DNA of 64,000 bases from Comamonadaceae bacterium OTU4NAUVB1 (lineage in GTDB: Bacteria; Pseudomonadota; Gammaproteobacteria; Burkholderiales; Burkholderiaceae_C). Below, in pieces: positions 1 to 9,510 of this stretch. How positions within the stretch are numbered: position 1 is the stretch's first letter; each line of letters starts with the position of its first letter. The translations under genes were made by a program, and so were the position numbers. The stretch spans positions 744,001-808,000 of the forward strand of contig CP099605.1 of assembly GCA_024372625.1 (NCBI GenBank), written 5' to 3'. Below the pieces are notes generated by a model, which saw nothing but the letters and a program-made list of their open reading frames with translations, ran no database searches and had not been told where the DNA came from.

Positions 1-2271
1 GCCCTTGCCGGCGTAGTCGACGACGCTCACGATGTAGCTTTCGGTGCCGTGATTCTCGTTGTCTTCCGTGGCGATCGGATCGATCACGCGGCTTTCCTGG
101 AAAGTGCGCGCCACCGAAGCGGAATTGAAGCCGCTGTCGAAACGCACCCACTGCACCTTGCGATCACCGCGTGACGTGACGATCAGTTCCTTCTGTATCG
201 AGTTCGGGTAGATGGACTTGAGCACGGAGTTGGTGCCCGACGCGTGGTCCTTGACATAGCCGATGTTGGTCGGGTTGCGGCCCACGTCGACGGAGAACTT
301 CTCGGCGATGTCCGAGGGCGAACCGCCGCCGGCCTGGTTGAGGTAGCCCGTGCCGAGGTCGAAGACCCGCAGCTTGCCTTCCTGGGTGGCGATGAAGGCG
401 CGGTGCGGCGCCTCCAGGCTCACCTTGACGGCGGTGGGGCGGTTGGCCAGGTCGACGACCTTGATCACGCTGGGCTTCTGCGACGAAACGACATCGAAGG
501 TGTAGGGCCACTGGCTGGCGCCGTCGCCGCGGTTGGCGATCATGGCGTTGAAGCCCGACTGCGACTGCACGAAGTACTGCTGCTTGTAGTAGGCGAACAG
601 CGGGCGCAGGTCGACGAAGGCCGCGCGCTTCTCCGACTTGGAGATCACCACCGCCATGCCGGCACGGGCGTAGGTGTTGGACAGGTCGCCCGACGCATAA
701 CGGTTGCGCACGCTCTGGTTGTCCAGGTCGGTGTTCCAGAAGCTCTTGACCGATTCGTAGTCCCAGCGCGAGAGGCCGGTGGAGGCCGAGATCTCGGTGG
801 GCGCCTTGAGCGAGTCCGGCAGGTCGACGAAGCCGATGAGCTTGGCGTAGTTGTAGTTGCCCAGGCCCGGGGCGCCGGGGTACGTGCGCTTCCAGTTGCC
901 CCAGTTGGGTCCCCAGTTGCTTTCGTTGGTCGCGGTGCAGCTCTGGCAGCCGTCGCCCAGGGCGACCACCGCGATCTGGCCGCGCATGGCCGCGGTGTCC
1001 CACACCGTGACCAGGGCGAACTCGCCGCTGTTGGTGATGGTCAGGGCGGTGGGCACCTTGCCCGCGGGCAGCTTGGTGCTCACGAAGTTGTGGGAGGTGT
1101 TGCTGCCCACGCCGATGATGCGCCCGTCGGCGTACACCGCCAGGGAGTTGGTGCACCAGCCGCCACGGCCGTAGCACTTGGCCAGGGCGACGGGCTTTTC
1201 CATCGTGAACGACTTCCGGTAGGTGTCGATGTTCGCGTCGATCGCGCCGCCGTCGTTGGCCGCCCCGGCGTAGGTCGTCCAACTCGGCTCGGGCTCGACC
1301 GAATTGACGTTGTGTCCGACATTGAGCACTTGGACCGAGCCCACGGCCGCGGCATAGGACTTCCTGTAGAAGCTCGCGTCCGGGTTGGCGTCGGCGACGT
1401 AGGCGAAGTTCAGGATGTTGGAGCTGTAGTCGCCCCAGTAGTACTCCAGGGGACCGCCGACCTGCCAAGTGCCGCACCAGACGGTCCAGGCGCAGCCGCG
1501 GTTGCCCAGGCCGTTGGGGTTCTGGATGGAGACCATGTTCATCAACTGGCTCTGGCGCTTGCCGTACGTCGGCAGGCCGCCCTGGCTGGCCGTGCCGTAC
1601 TCGGCCGAGGAGGGGCCGTAGCGGTAGGCGATGGCCTCCTCGGTGCCCATCTTCTGGGCCATGGCCTGGTACTCGGCGTTGGAGACCGCGCCGTTGACGA
1701 CCACGTCGCCGGAGACGGCCGTGACCGTGCCGTTGCTGGCGACGGTCGTCGGGGTCGATGTCGGTTGGGAAACGGACGGGGACGCCGCTGCTTCGGCCGT
1801 CGACGTGGTGCCGTTGGAATAGCAGGACTTGAGCACGCCACGAAGCGGATCGCCGAAGAGACCGTCACCGCACTGGTACGTGCCGGCGGTCAGCGACTTC
1901 TGGGTGAAGGTTCCGTTCGCGCCGTAGCTGACGGTGGTGGTGGCGTTCAAGGTGAACGAAGCAGGCTGGGTGGCCAGCAGGGTGGACGCGCCACCACTCG
2001 ACGATGTGCTGGTGGCCGATGTGTAGCATGCTTTCAGGACGCCTTGGAAAGGATCGCCGAAAAAGCCGTCGGTGCAGGAATAGGTTCCCGCGCCAAGGCT
2101 TTTCTGGTTGAACTTGCCGTATGCGCCGTAGAGCACGGTCGTCGTCTCAGTCAGCCTGAAGGTTCCGTTCTGGCTGCTCAGCAGGGTGCTTTGTGCCTGA
2201 GCCGACAGCGACACCATGGCCAGGGTCAAAGCCGCAGCGCTCAGATTCACACACTTTAATACTTTCGACAC
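1..2271 (-). CDS. Secreted protein with duplicated N-terminal module and beta-propeller-like body (partial, C-terminus outside window)
   Basis: The reverse strand reads open for 757 codons from a GTG at 2271 to the window edge, so the C-terminus is missing. A GAGG ribosome site lies 8 bases before the GTG. Residues 1-26 form a signal peptide ending SAQA. Residues 29-83 and 97-151 are two copies of one module sharing TTTVxYGAxGxF, QKSLxAGTY, CxDG, FGDP, GVLKxCY, with two cysteines per copy (66/82 and 134/150), probably disulphide-bonded. A Ser/Thr/Ala-rich linker of about 30 residues follows. The rest contains repeated short strands such as VVDLANRPTAVKV and LRVFDLGTGYL, which suggest a propeller of the YncE/quinoprotein-like type; that is inference. 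I do not recognise a named family for the whole protein. Its role is unknown, and the export signal places it in the periplasm or outside the cell. Confidence 0.75.
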   Translation of the reverse strand, partial: MSKVLKCVNLSAAALTLAMVSLSAQAQSTLLSSQNGTFRLTETTTVLYGAYGKFNQKSLGAGTYSCTDGFFGDPFQGVLKACYTSATSTSSSGGASTLLATQPASFTLNATTTVSYGANGTFTQKSLTAGTYQCGDGLFGDPLRGVLKSCYSNGTTSTAEAAASPSVSQPTSTPTTVASNGTVTAVSGDVVVNGAVSNAEYQAMAQKMGTEEAIAYRYGPSSAEYGTASQGGLPTYGKRQSQLMNMVSIQNPNGLGNRGCAWTVWCGTWQVGGPLEYYWGDYSSNILNFAYVADANPDASFYRKSYAAAVGSVQVLNVGHNVNSVEPEPSWTTYAGAANDGGAIDANIDTYRKSFTMEKPVALAKCYGRGGWCTNSLAVYADGRIIGVGSNTSHNFVSTKLPAGKVPTALTITNSGEFALVTVWDTAAMRGQIAVVALGDGCQSCTATNESNWGPNWGNWKRTYPGAPGLGNYNYAKLIGFVDLPDSLKAPTEISASTGLSRWDYESVKSFWNTDLDNQSVRNRYASGDLSNTYARAGMAVVISKSEKRAAFVDLRPLFAYYKQQYFVQSQSGFNAMIANRGDGASQWPYTFDVVSSQKPSVIKVVDLANRPTAVKVSLEAPHRAFIATQEGKLRVFDLGTGYLNQAGGGSPSDIAEKFSVDVGRNPTNIGYVKDHASGTNSVLKSIYPNSIQKELIVTSRGDRKVQWVRFDSGFNSASVARTFQESRVIDPIATEDNENHGTESYIVSVVDYAGKG

Positions 2272-2726
2272 TTAAGCGTCCTCTTGTTAGACAGAAAAGG
2301 AGTTTTTACGCGGGCTTAGTCCTACGTTCAACTCGTATTTGTCCGACAAAGTAATAAACGCTTGGTCAAGTAACGAAGGGGCACACTGATTGCCCGCATT
2401 GCAAAGAGTTCCGCAAATATCGTGTCTTGGTGAAAATTGTTGCAATGCAACAACATGCCCACTGGAGAAGCTCATGTCAAAAAGTTCTTTGGGCCGCGAG
2501 CCGTTCGTCCGGACGTGGAAAGTCGCCGGTCGGAGGAAGTAGGTTTGGAAACACTTTCACTTCCTTGACGCAACGTCTGAACATCGTTCGTGCAGGACGT
2601 CCGGTGCGGCTCCGGCCACCGATTTCTGCTCCGCCGCCCAAGAGCGCGCCTCTGTCGGCGCGCCGCTATCCTCGAGGCCCCATGCCAGAAACCAGGACGG
2701 TTTTCGATTTTCGGAGTCAGGACGCG
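2272..2726. other. AT-richer intergenic region with a perfect inverted repeat
   Basis: This 455-bp gap separates the divergently transcribed secreted-protein gene and greB. Its left half is visibly richer in A+T than its neighbours. The perfect inverted repeat TTGTTGCA-A-TGCAACAA occupies 2437-2453 and could be an operator. A 22-codon open frame preceded by a GGAG (ATG at 2474, stop at 2542) lies just beside it; whether it is translated is unknown. I see no larger gene. Confidence 0.5.
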
Positions 2727-3302
2727 ATGAGCAAGGCATTCACCAAGGAGTCCGATTCGGACGAACAGGACGATGGTCTCGAGGCCGCCGCGGCGTCGTT
2801 GCCGGGCGGCGGCAAGAACTACATCACGCCCGAGGGCTTCGCGCGCCTGCGCGACGAGTTGGTCAACCTGATGGACGTGGAACGACCACAGGTGGTGGAG
2901 GCGGTGCACTGGGCGGCCAAGAATGGCGATCGTTCGGAAAACGGTGATTACCTGTATGGCAAGAAGCGGCTGCGGGAAATCGATCGGCGCATCCGTTTCC
3001 TGGGCAAGCGGCTCGAGATCGCCGAGATCACCGATCCCTCGGCGCACCACGGCAGCGATCAGGTCTTCTTCGGTGCCACCGTGCGCTACGCCGACGAACG
3101 GGGCGACGAGCAGAGCGTGACGATCCTGGGCATCGACGAAGCCGACAGCGCCCAGGCGCAGGTGAGCTGGATCTCGCCCATCGCCCGTTCATTGCTGCGA
3201 TCCCGGGTAGGCGACAGTGTGAGACTCGCGACGCCGGGCGGCGCGCGCGAGATCGAGATCCTGGAGGTCGGCTATCCGGCGCCCTCCGCGCTGGACGACT
3301 GA
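2727..3302 (+). CDS. greB: Transcription elongation factor GreB
   Basis: GreB enters the secondary channel of backtracked RNA polymerase and stimulates cleavage of the transcript 3' end. The 191-residue protein has the N-terminal coiled-coil hairpin (about residues 32-105, with ITPEGFARLRDEL and the acidic tip NGDRSENGDY) and a C-terminal FKBP-like domain with the Gre signature around SPIARSLLRSRVGDSV. The N-terminal 30 residues are an acidic extension, longer than in E. coli GreB. ATG 2727 was chosen because CAGGA lies 5 bases upstream; an in-frame ATG at 2682 would add 15 residues. The gene is convergent with spoT, with a 27-base gap. The choice of GreB over GreA rests on the KKRLREIDRRIRFL helix and the overall pattern. 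Confidence 0.92.
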   Translation: MSKAFTKESDSDEQDDGLEAAAASLPGGGKNYITPEGFARLRDELVNLMDVERPQVVEAVHWAAKNGDRSENGDYLYGKKRLREIDRRIRFLGKRLEIAEITDPSAHHGSDQVFFGATVRYADERGDEQSVTILGIDEADSAQAQVSWISPIARSLLRSRVGDSVRLATPGGAREIEILEVGYPAPSALDD

Positions 3303-3329
3303 ACCGTCAGCGACGCGATCGCTGGTGGC

Positions 3330-5585
3330 TCAGTTCGCCGGCACGACCCGCGTGGCCGTGAGGACCGACGTGGTGCGCCTGACCGCGCGCAGCACGGCCT
3401 CGAGATGGGCGTGGTCGCGCACCGCGAGTACGAAGCGCAGGTCGAGCAGTTCCTGGGGCGTCTCGTCGGCCATTTCCACGTGCGTGATGTCGGCTTCCGC
3501 TTCGGTGAGTGTCGAGGCCACGCGCGCCAGCATGCCCTTGTCGTTGCGCACCGTGACCAGGATGCGCGTCTCGAAGGTCCGGACGGGCTCGTCGCTCCAT
3601 TCCACCGCGAAGAAACGCTCGCTGTCCTTGTAGCGCAGCCGTTGGCCGACGCCGCAGCCCTCGGTGTGGACAACCAGGCCCTCGCCATGGCCGAGGTAGC
3701 CGACGATCGGATCGCCTGGAATGGGACGACAGCACAGGGCGAACCGGACCGACGAGTTCTCGCTGCCGTCGAGCGTCACCGCGCCCTGCGACACCGTCTC
3801 GTGGGCCGTGAAACGCTCGCGGCTGAGCATCAGGGCGTCCGGCTTTTCGCCGCGCTCGGCCAACAACGCCATGAGCCGCTTGGCCACGATGCTGGCCACC
3901 CGTTTGCCCAGGCCGATGTCGATCAGCAGTTCGGACCGGGTCCGGCTGCCGGTGAAGCGCAGCAGCTTGTCCCAGATGGGCTGATGGTCGGCGTCGTCCG
4001 CCGGCAATCGGCCCAGTCCCTCGGCGCGCAGGGCCTGCGCCAGCAGCTTCTCGCCCAGACCTTCGGACTCGGCATGCGCCAGGGTCTTGAGGTAGTGGCG
4101 GATCTTGGAACGCGCGCGGCCCGTGCGGACGAAACCCAGCCATGCCGGATTGGGCGTGGAGACGGGGGCGGTGATGACCTCGACCACGTCACCGTTCTTG
4201 AGTTCAGTGCGCAGGGGCACCTGGTCGCCATTGATCCGCGCCGCCGAGGTGTGATCGCCGATGTTGCTGTGGATGGCGTAGGCGAAGTCGACCACCGTGG
4301 CGCCTCGTGGCAGGGCCATGATCTGGCTCTTCGGCGTGAAGACGTAGACCGCGTCGGGAAAGAGGTCGACCTTGACATGGTCCCAGAACTCCGTGGCGTC
4401 GCGTGTCTCGTCCTGGATGTCGAGCAGCGACTGCAGCCACTTGGTGCCCAGGCGATCGTTGCCGGCGGTGCTCGGATCGGCCGCCTTGTAGAGCCAGTGT
4501 GCTGCCACGCCCGACTCCGCCACCACGTGCATGGCCTCGGTTCGCAGCTGAAATTCGACATTCACGCTCGCCGGACCCACCAGCGTGGTGTGCAGCGACT
4601 GGTAGCCATTGAGCTTGGCGATCGCGATGTGGTCCTTGAACTTGCCCGGCAGGGGCTTGTACATCTGGTGCAGGATGCCCAAGCCGGTGTAGCAGCTGAT
4701 CACGTTGGGCACGATCAGGCGGAAACCATAGATGTCGGTCACCTGGGCGAAGCTCAGGTGTTTGTCCTCCATCTTTCGGTAGATCGAATAGAGCGTCTTC
4801 TCGCGACCGGCGATGCGCACGTTGATCTGCGCCTGACCGAAGGCGAGTTCGACCTCGCGCTGGACCTTCTGGATCAGGTCGCGACGACGGCCACGGGCCT
4901 TGGCAACCGCCTTGGCGAGCACCGAATGGCGCCAAGGACGGAGGTGGCGGAACGACAGTTCCTGGAGTTCCCGGTAGGTTTGGTTGAGCCCCAGGCGGTA
5001 GGCGATGGGTGCGTAGATGTCCAGCGTCTCGCTGGAGATGCGGGTCCATTTCTGGCGCGGCGCATCGTCCAGGGTGCGCATGTTGTGGGTGCGATCGGCG
5101 AGCTTGATGAGGATGACGCGCACGTCGCGCGCCATGGCAAGCAGCATCTTGCGGAACGATTCGGCCTGGTTTTCCTCGCGCGTGTCGAACTGGAGTTTGT
5201 CGAGCTTGGTGAGGCCGTCCACGAGCTCGGCCACCGGGGCGCCGAAGCGCTCGATGAGTTCGGACTTCGTGACGCCGCAATCCTCGATCGCGTCGTGCAG
5301 CAGGGCGGCCATGAGCGCCTGGGCATCGAGCTTCCATTCGGCGCACTGGGCAGCGACGGCGATCGGGTGGGTGATGTAGGGCTCGCCGCTGTTGCGCAAC
5401 TGTCCCAGGTGCGCCTCGTCGGCGAAACGGTAGGCGCGACGCACCATGTCCGTGTCGGTCGCGCTCAGGTAGTCGAGCCGGGCCGTGAGCGCGGCGAAGC
5501 TGGCGGCGGCGGCGTTCAGGGCCGCCGGGCTCGGCCTGGCTGCGCCATCAGGCGCATCTGACAGGGATTTCACAACCGCACTCAT
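3330..5585 (-). CDS. spoT: Bifunctional (p)ppGpp synthetase/hydrolase (RelA/SpoT family)
   Basis: This 751-residue enzyme makes and degrades the alarmone (p)ppGpp. Domains in order are the HD hydrolase (GEPYITHPIAVA and LLHDAIED, both intact, so hydrolase activity is expected), the synthetase (DIYGFRLIVP, GKFKDHIAIAKLNGYQSLH), a TGS domain (VYVFTPKSQIMALPRGATVVDFAYAIH), a middle region with the paired-cysteine segment FALCCRPIPGDPIVGY, and a C-terminal ACT domain (ILVTVRNDKGMLARVASTL). The ATG at 5585 is used; a GTG at 5594 is also possible. Transcription follows yicC, gmk and rpoZ in the same direction, the usual Burkholderiales order. A rho-independent terminator lies between rpoZ and this gene, so expression is probably partly read-through and partly from its own promoter. 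Confidence 0.95.
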   Translation of the reverse strand: MSAVVKSLSDAPDGAARPSPAALNAAAASFAALTARLDYLSATDTDMVRRAYRFADEAHLGQLRNSGEPYITHPIAVAAQCAEWKLDAQALMAALLHDAIEDCGVTKSELIERFGAPVAELVDGLTKLDKLQFDTREENQAESFRKMLLAMARDVRVILIKLADRTHNMRTLDDAPRQKWTRISSETLDIYAPIAYRLGLNQTYRELQELSFRHLRPWRHSVLAKAVAKARGRRRDLIQKVQREVELAFGQAQINVRIAGREKTLYSIYRKMEDKHLSFAQVTDIYGFRLIVPNVISCYTGLGILHQMYKPLPGKFKDHIAIAKLNGYQSLHTTLVGPASVNVEFQLRTEAMHVVAESGVAAHWLYKAADPSTAGNDRLGTKWLQSLLDIQDETRDATEFWDHVKVDLFPDAVYVFTPKSQIMALPRGATVVDFAYAIHSNIGDHTSAARINGDQVPLRTELKNGDVVEVITAPVSTPNPAWLGFVRTGRARSKIRHYLKTLAHAESEGLGEKLLAQALRAEGLGRLPADDADHQPIWDKLLRFTGSRTRSELLIDIGLGKRVASIVAKRLMALLAERGEKPDALMLSRERFTAHETVSQGAVTLDGSENSSVRFALCCRPIPGDPIVGYLGHGEGLVVHTEGCGVGQRLRYKDSERFFAVEWSDEPVRTFETRILVTVRNDKGMLARVASTLTEAEADITHVEMADETPQELLDLRFVLAVRDHAHLEAVLRAVRRTTSVLTATRVVPAN

Positions 5586-5630
5586 GGCTTGCACTTTAGC
5601 GCGGGCTGCCCGATGCCGTGTCCGGACGTA

Positions 5631-5655
5631 AAAAAAGCACCGCGGTGCGGTGCTT
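5631..5655 (-). terminator. Rho-independent terminator after rpoZ
   Basis: On the reverse strand the stem AAGCACCGC pairs exactly with GCGGTGCTT around a 3-base loop and runs into a string of T. It lies 24 bases past the rpoZ stop and upstream of spoT, so it would end or attenuate the gmk-rpoZ transcript. Confidence 0.8.
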
Positions 5656-5679
5656 CTTCGTAGCGGGGATCCATCGGAT

Positions 5680-5883
5680 TCAGCCGGGAACCTTCTTGAG
5701 CATCTCGATGCCGATCTTGCCTTCGGCGATTTCGCGCAAGGCGGTGACCGCAGGCTTGTTCTTGCTCTCGATCTTGGGGGCGTGACCCTGGCTGAGCATC
5801 CGGGCGCGATAGGTCGCGGCCAGCACGAGCTGGAAGCGGTTGGGGATCTGCTCGAGGCAGTCTTCGACGGTGATGCGGGCCAT
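5680..5883 (-). CDS. rpoZ: DNA-directed RNA polymerase omega subunit
   Basis: The 67-residue protein has the omega pattern: [20 protein letters not shown] at the start, then AATYRARML and [16 protein letters not shown]. Omega assists assembly of RNA polymerase through the beta-prime subunit, and in proteobacteria it forms part of a ppGpp binding site, which fits its place directly upstream of spoT. It follows gmk by 39 bases on the same strand. The length is normal for beta-proteobacteria. Confidence 0.95.
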   Translation of the reverse strand: MARITVEDCLEQIPNRFQLVLAATYRARMLSQGHAPKIESKNKPAVTALREIAEGKIGIEMLKKVPG

Positions 5884-5922
5884 GGGGTCTTCTTTCGGAA
5901 AGGATCGTTGAGGGGGAGACGC

Positions 5923-6543
5923 TCAGGGAATGTTCAGTGCCGAGAAGGTGTCGGCGCGCGCTCGGCGCTGGGCGGAATACCGGAGGCGTTGCGCGTGGAC
6001 GATGGCTTTCAGGTCGAAAAGCGCGCGCTCGAATACCTCGTTGATTATAACGAAGTCGAATTCGCCGGCACGGGCCATCTCGTCGGCCGCATTGCCCAGG
6101 CGCAACTGGATGACCTCGGCGCTGTCCTCGCCGCGACGCTCGAGGCGTGAACGCAACTCCTCCCAGCTCGGCGGCAGGATGAAGATGAGGACGGCGTTGG
6201 AAAACGTCTTGCGAATCTGGATCGCGCCCTGGAAGTCGATCTCCAGGATGACGTCCGCGCCGAGGGCGACGCGCTCCTCGATCGCCTTCTTGGAAGTGCC
6301 GTAGCGCTGTCCGTGGACATGCGCCCATTCCAGGAACACGTCGGATTCGACCATCGCGTCGAATTCGGGCTGGGAGACGAAGAAGTATTCGCGGCCGTGC
6401 TTTTCCTGGCCGCGGGGCGCGCGCGTGGTGTGGGAGACGGACGGCTGCACCGCCGAGTCGAGTTCCATCAGGGCCTTGACCAGACTGGATTTGCCCGCGC
6501 CGCTGGGCGCGGCGACGACGAAAAGATTGCCGGGGTAGTCCAT
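5923..6543 (-). CDS. gmk: Guanylate kinase
   Basis: Guanylate kinase phosphorylates GMP to GDP with ATP in the cytosol. The 206-residue protein has the P-loop [10 protein letters not shown] near residues 12-20, the GMP-binding segment [21 protein letters not shown], and the Walker-B-like [10 protein letters not shown]. The start at 6543 gives [10 protein letters not shown], with the P-loop at the usual distance. It lies 8 bases after the yicC stop and is probably co-transcribed with it and with rpoZ. Confidence 0.96.
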   Translation of the reverse strand: MDYPGNLFVVAAPSGAGKSSLVKALMELDSAVQPSVSHTTRAPRGQEKHGREYFFVSQPEFDAMVESDVFLEWAHVHGQRYGTSKKAIEERVALGADVILEIDFQGAIQIRKTFSNAVLIFILPPSWEELRSRLERRGEDSAEVIQLRLGNAADEMARAGEFDFVIINEVFERALFDLKAIVHAQRLRYSAQRRARADTFSALNIP

Positions 6544-6551
6544 GCGTGCCT

Positions 6552-7469
6552 TCACTCGATGTTCTGTACCTGCTCGCGCATCTGCTCGATCAACACCTTC
6601 ATGTCGACACCGATGTGCGTCAGTTCGAGGGCAGCCGACTTGGAACCCAGCGTGTTGGCCTCGCGATGCAGTTCCTGGATGAGGAAATCCAGGCGCTTGC
6701 CGGCTTCGCCGCCCTTGTGCAGCAGGCGCTCGATCTCGTCGAGGTGCGAAGCCAGCCTCGCCAGTTCCTCGGCGACGTCGATGCGGATCGCGAAAGCCGT
6801 GGCCTCGCTCAGGGCACGGTCCTGGGCGGCTTCGGGCAGCGCGTTGCCGGTCAGGCCCATGGCCTCTCCCCAGCGCTCCAGGAAACGGGTGCGCTGCTGT
6901 TCGACCAGCTTCGGGACGAGCGGAGCGGCCTGCGCGACGAGGCCGCGCAGCCTTTCGAGCTGGCCGCGCAGCAGGTCGGCCAAGCGGGCGCCTTCGCGTT
7001 CGCGTGCGGCCAGCAGGCTGTCCAGCGCGTCCCGCGTCACGTCGAGCAGATCGGGCCCCGCGTCGGCACGGACCGACGAGTCGCCGTTGGCGGCGAGGCG
7101 AAGCACGTCGGCCACGCTCAGCTCGCATGCCGCGGGCAGCCAGGCGCGCACGTTGTCCTGGATGCCGTTGAGGCGCTGCAGGAGGCGGATGGAAGGCTCG
7201 GCGACGCCGGACGGCGCGAGGCTCTCGAGCGACGCGCGCAACTCGACCTTGCCACGCTTGAGTCGCGACGAGAGCAACTCGCGCAGGGCGCCTTCGTGCT
7301 GGCGCAACTCCTCCGGAAGCTTGAAGGTCAGGTCCAGGAAGCGGCTGTTGACCGATCGGATCTCGACGCCCAGACGGCCGATGTTCGATGGCCGGGACTC
7401 GGTGTCTGGCTGGGTGGCAACGGGTCCGTTCTGGCCGTTGGCATAGCCGGTCATGCTGTAAACTGGCAT
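6552..7469 (-). CDS. yicC: YicC-family endoribonuclease
   Basis: The 305-residue protein begins with the family signature [12 protein letters not shown] and ends with the conserved segment containing [18 protein letters not shown] followed by [16 protein letters not shown]. YicC/YloC proteins are endoribonucleases that take part in RNA turnover. The ATG at 7469 has a GAGG-like site upstream. It is the first gene of the yicC-gmk-rpoZ-spoT block and is divergent from the Ser/Thr kinase gene, with an 82-base shared promoter region. Confidence 0.93.
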   Translation of the reverse strand: MPVYSMTGYANGQNGPVATQPDTESRPSNIGRLGVEIRSVNSRFLDLTFKLPEELRQHEGALRELLSSRLKRGKVELRASLESLAPSGVAEPSIRLLQRLNGIQDNVRAWLPAACELSVADVLRLAANGDSSVRADAGPDLLDVTRDALDSLLAAREREGARLADLLRGQLERLRGLVAQAAPLVPKLVEQQRTRFLERWGEAMGLTGNALPEAAQDRALSEATAFAIRIDVAEELARLASHLDEIERLLHKGGEAGKRLDFLIQELHREANTLGSKSAALELTHIGVDMKVLIEQMREQVQNIE

Positions 7470-7551
7470 CTCGCCTCACTGTGATTTGTAGCCTGCGCCG
7501 GGGCGGCGGCACCACTGCCCTCGGATTGCCCTTCGGCGAAACTCCCGGATT

Positions 7552-8559
7552 ATGTCAAAGGTCAAACCCTCGCCCCTGCTGCCGGAGACGGCCATCGGCG
7601 ATTACCGCATCGTGCGCCGGTTGTCGGCGGGGGGATTCGGGGTCGTCTACCTGGCCGTTGACCGCGAGGGTCAGCAGGTGGCCATCAAGGAATACCTGCC
7701 GTCCTCGCTCGCCACCCGCGGCATCGGCGAGCTCGCGCCTCAGGTGCCGCCGGAGAAGCTGTCCCTCTACCGGCTCGGCCTCAAGAGCTTCTTCGAGGAA
7801 GGACGCTCGCTGGCGCAGATCTCCCATGCGTCGGTCGTGAGCGTGCTGAACTTCTTCCGGGAGAACGAGACCGTCTACATGGTCATGAACTACCTGGAGG
7901 GCGCGACCCTGCAGGACTTCATCGTCACCGCCCGCGACCTGCGCAGGCAGAAGGTGTTCCGAGAATCCACCATCCGCTCGCTGTTCGACGAGATCCTGCG
8001 CGGGTTGCGCATCGTCCACCAGCACAAGATGCTGCACCTCGACATCAAGCCTGCCAATGTCTTCGTGACCGACGACGACCGTGCCGTGATGATCGATTTC
8101 GGCGCCGCGCGCGAGGTGCTGTCCAAGGAAGGCAATTTCATCCGCCCGATGTACACCCCCGGCTTCGCCGCGCCGGAGATGTACCGCCGCGATTCGTCGA
8201 TGGGGCCGTGGACCGACATCTATGCGATCGGCGCGTGCATGTACGCCTGCATGCAGGGCTATCCACCCAACGACGCCCCCCAGCGCATCGAGAAGGACCG
8301 CCTCGGCCTGTCGCTCTCCCGGCTGCGCGGCATCTATTCGGACAACCTGATCGAGGTCGTGGAGTGGTGCATGTCGCTCGATCCGCTGTCGCGCCCCCAG
8401 TCGGTCTTCGCGCTGCAGAGGGAACTCAGCCGCGACGGCGAGCGCCGCTACAGCAAGCTCACCGTCGGCGAGAAGATGCGCCTGTCGATCGACAACATGC
8501 GCTCGCTCGACAAGAAGAGCCTGCCCAAGACGCCCGCACCGACGACGCAGCCACCATGA
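7552..8559 (+). CDS. Hanks-type serine/threonine protein kinase
   Basis: A soluble 335-residue eukaryote-like kinase. The glycine-rich loop is [12 protein letters not shown], the ATP-anchoring lysine is K46 in VAIKEYLP, the catalytic loop is HLDIKPANV (D164) and the metal-binding DFG is at D182. An APE-like motif occurs as FAAPEMY. There is no transmembrane segment or PASTA/extracellular domain; after residue 280 only a short basic and Pro/Thr-rich tail remains. The stop overlaps the start of a PP2C phosphatase by 4 bases, so the two form a kinase-phosphatase pair. The substrate is unknown. Such pairs next to rph are common in Comamonadaceae. Confidence 0.93.
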   Translation: MSKVKPSPLLPETAIGDYRIVRRLSAGGFGVVYLAVDREGQQVAIKEYLPSSLATRGIGELAPQVPPEKLSLYRLGLKSFFEEGRSLAQISHASVVSVLNFFRENETVYMVMNYLEGATLQDFIVTARDLRRQKVFRESTIRSLFDEILRGLRIVHQHKMLHLDIKPANVFVTDDDRAVMIDFGAAREVLSKEGNFIRPMYTPGFAAPEMYRRDSSMGPWTDIYAIGACMYACMQGYPPNDAPQRIEKDRLGLSLSRLRGIYSDNLIEVVEWCMSLDPLSRPQSVFALQRELSRDGERRYSKLTVGEKMRLSIDNMRSLDKKSLPKTPAPTTQPP

Positions 8560-9470
8560 AGTTCTCCGTCTTCCAGGTCACCCGCCGCGGTGGACGCGTC
8601 AAGAACGAGGACCGCATGGGCTATTGCTACACGCGCGAATCGGGCCTGTTCCTGCTGGCCGACGGCATGGGCGGCCATCCCGAAGGCGAGGTGGCCGCAC
8701 AGATGGCGCTGCAGACCATCGCGGCGCTGTTCCAGCGCGAGGCCCGGCCGGTGCTCAAGGACGTGACCTCGTTCCTGGCCTCGGCCACCATGACGGCGCA
8801 TCAGCAGATCATGCGGTACGCGGGCAACCGGGGCATGCTCGACACCCCGCGCACCACGCTCGTGGCGGCGGTCATCCAGGGGGGTCACGCGACCTGGCTG
8901 CATTGCGGTGATTCGCGGCTCTACGTGGTGCGCGACGGCGTGATGCTCAAGCGCACGCGCGACCACTCGCATGCCGAGCGTCCCCGTCCGGGCAGCTCGG
9001 CCGAACACGTCAACCGCAATCTCCTGCTGACGTGCCTGGGCTCGCCCACGCCGCCGGTGTTCGACATCTCCGCGCCCATGCCGTTGCTCCACGGCGACCG
9101 CATCATGCTGTGCTCCGATGGCGTGTGGGGGGTGCTCGACGACGCGCTCATCGTGCACACGCTCTCATCGGGCAAGCCGGTCTCCGACGCCGCGCCGGAC
9201 CTGGCGGAGCTGGCACTGCGCCGCGGAGGCGTCCGCAGCGACAACGTCACGCTCGTGGCCGTCGAATGGGAGACGTCCGGTTCGCCCGGCGCCGCCGGCA
9301 CGGCGCGGGGCGTGTCGACCGACAGCATCAACGACGGGGTCTTCGCCTCCACCATCCAGGCCGGCATACCCGCCGATCACGAGCTCGACGACCTCGACGA
9401 GGACACCATCGAACGCTCGATCGCGGAGATCAACGAGGCGATCCGCCGCTCGGCGGCACGCAAGGCCTGA
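8556..9470 (+). CDS. PP2C-family serine/threonine phosphatase
   Basis: The 304-residue protein has the PP2C metal and phosphate motifs in order: [39 protein letters not shown] and [12 protein letters not shown]. These predict a Mn/Mg-dependent phosphatase. Beyond the catalytic domain there is an acidic C-terminal tail of about 65 residues ([15 protein letters not shown]) of unknown role. The start ATG overlaps the kinase stop, implying translational coupling. It probably reverses phosphorylation by the neighbouring kinase, possibly including the kinase itself. Confidence 0.92.
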   Translation: MKFSVFQVTRRGGRVKNEDRMGYCYTRESGLFLLADGMGGHPEGEVAAQMALQTIAALFQREARPVLKDVTSFLASATMTAHQQIMRYAGNRGMLDTPRTTLVAAVIQGGHATWLHCGDSRLYVVRDGVMLKRTRDHSHAERPRPGSSAEHVNRNLLLTCLGSPTPPVFDISAPMPLLHGDRIMLCSDGVWGVLDDALIVHTLSSGKPVSDAAPDLAELALRRGGVRSDNVTLVAVEWETSGSPGAAGTARGVSTDSINDGVFASTIQAGIPADHELDDLDEDTIERSIAEINEAIRRSAARKA

Positions 9471-9510
9471 GCCCCGTTCCGTTTCCCCCTTCCTCCCTTC
9501 TTCCTTCGAC

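Noticed and set aside
244..2259. Long plus-strand open frame of 671 codons
   Set aside because: It is antisense to the secreted-protein gene, which has a signal peptide, a ribosome site and repeated domains; the plus frame shows only composition-driven Val/Ala/Arg/Gly runs.
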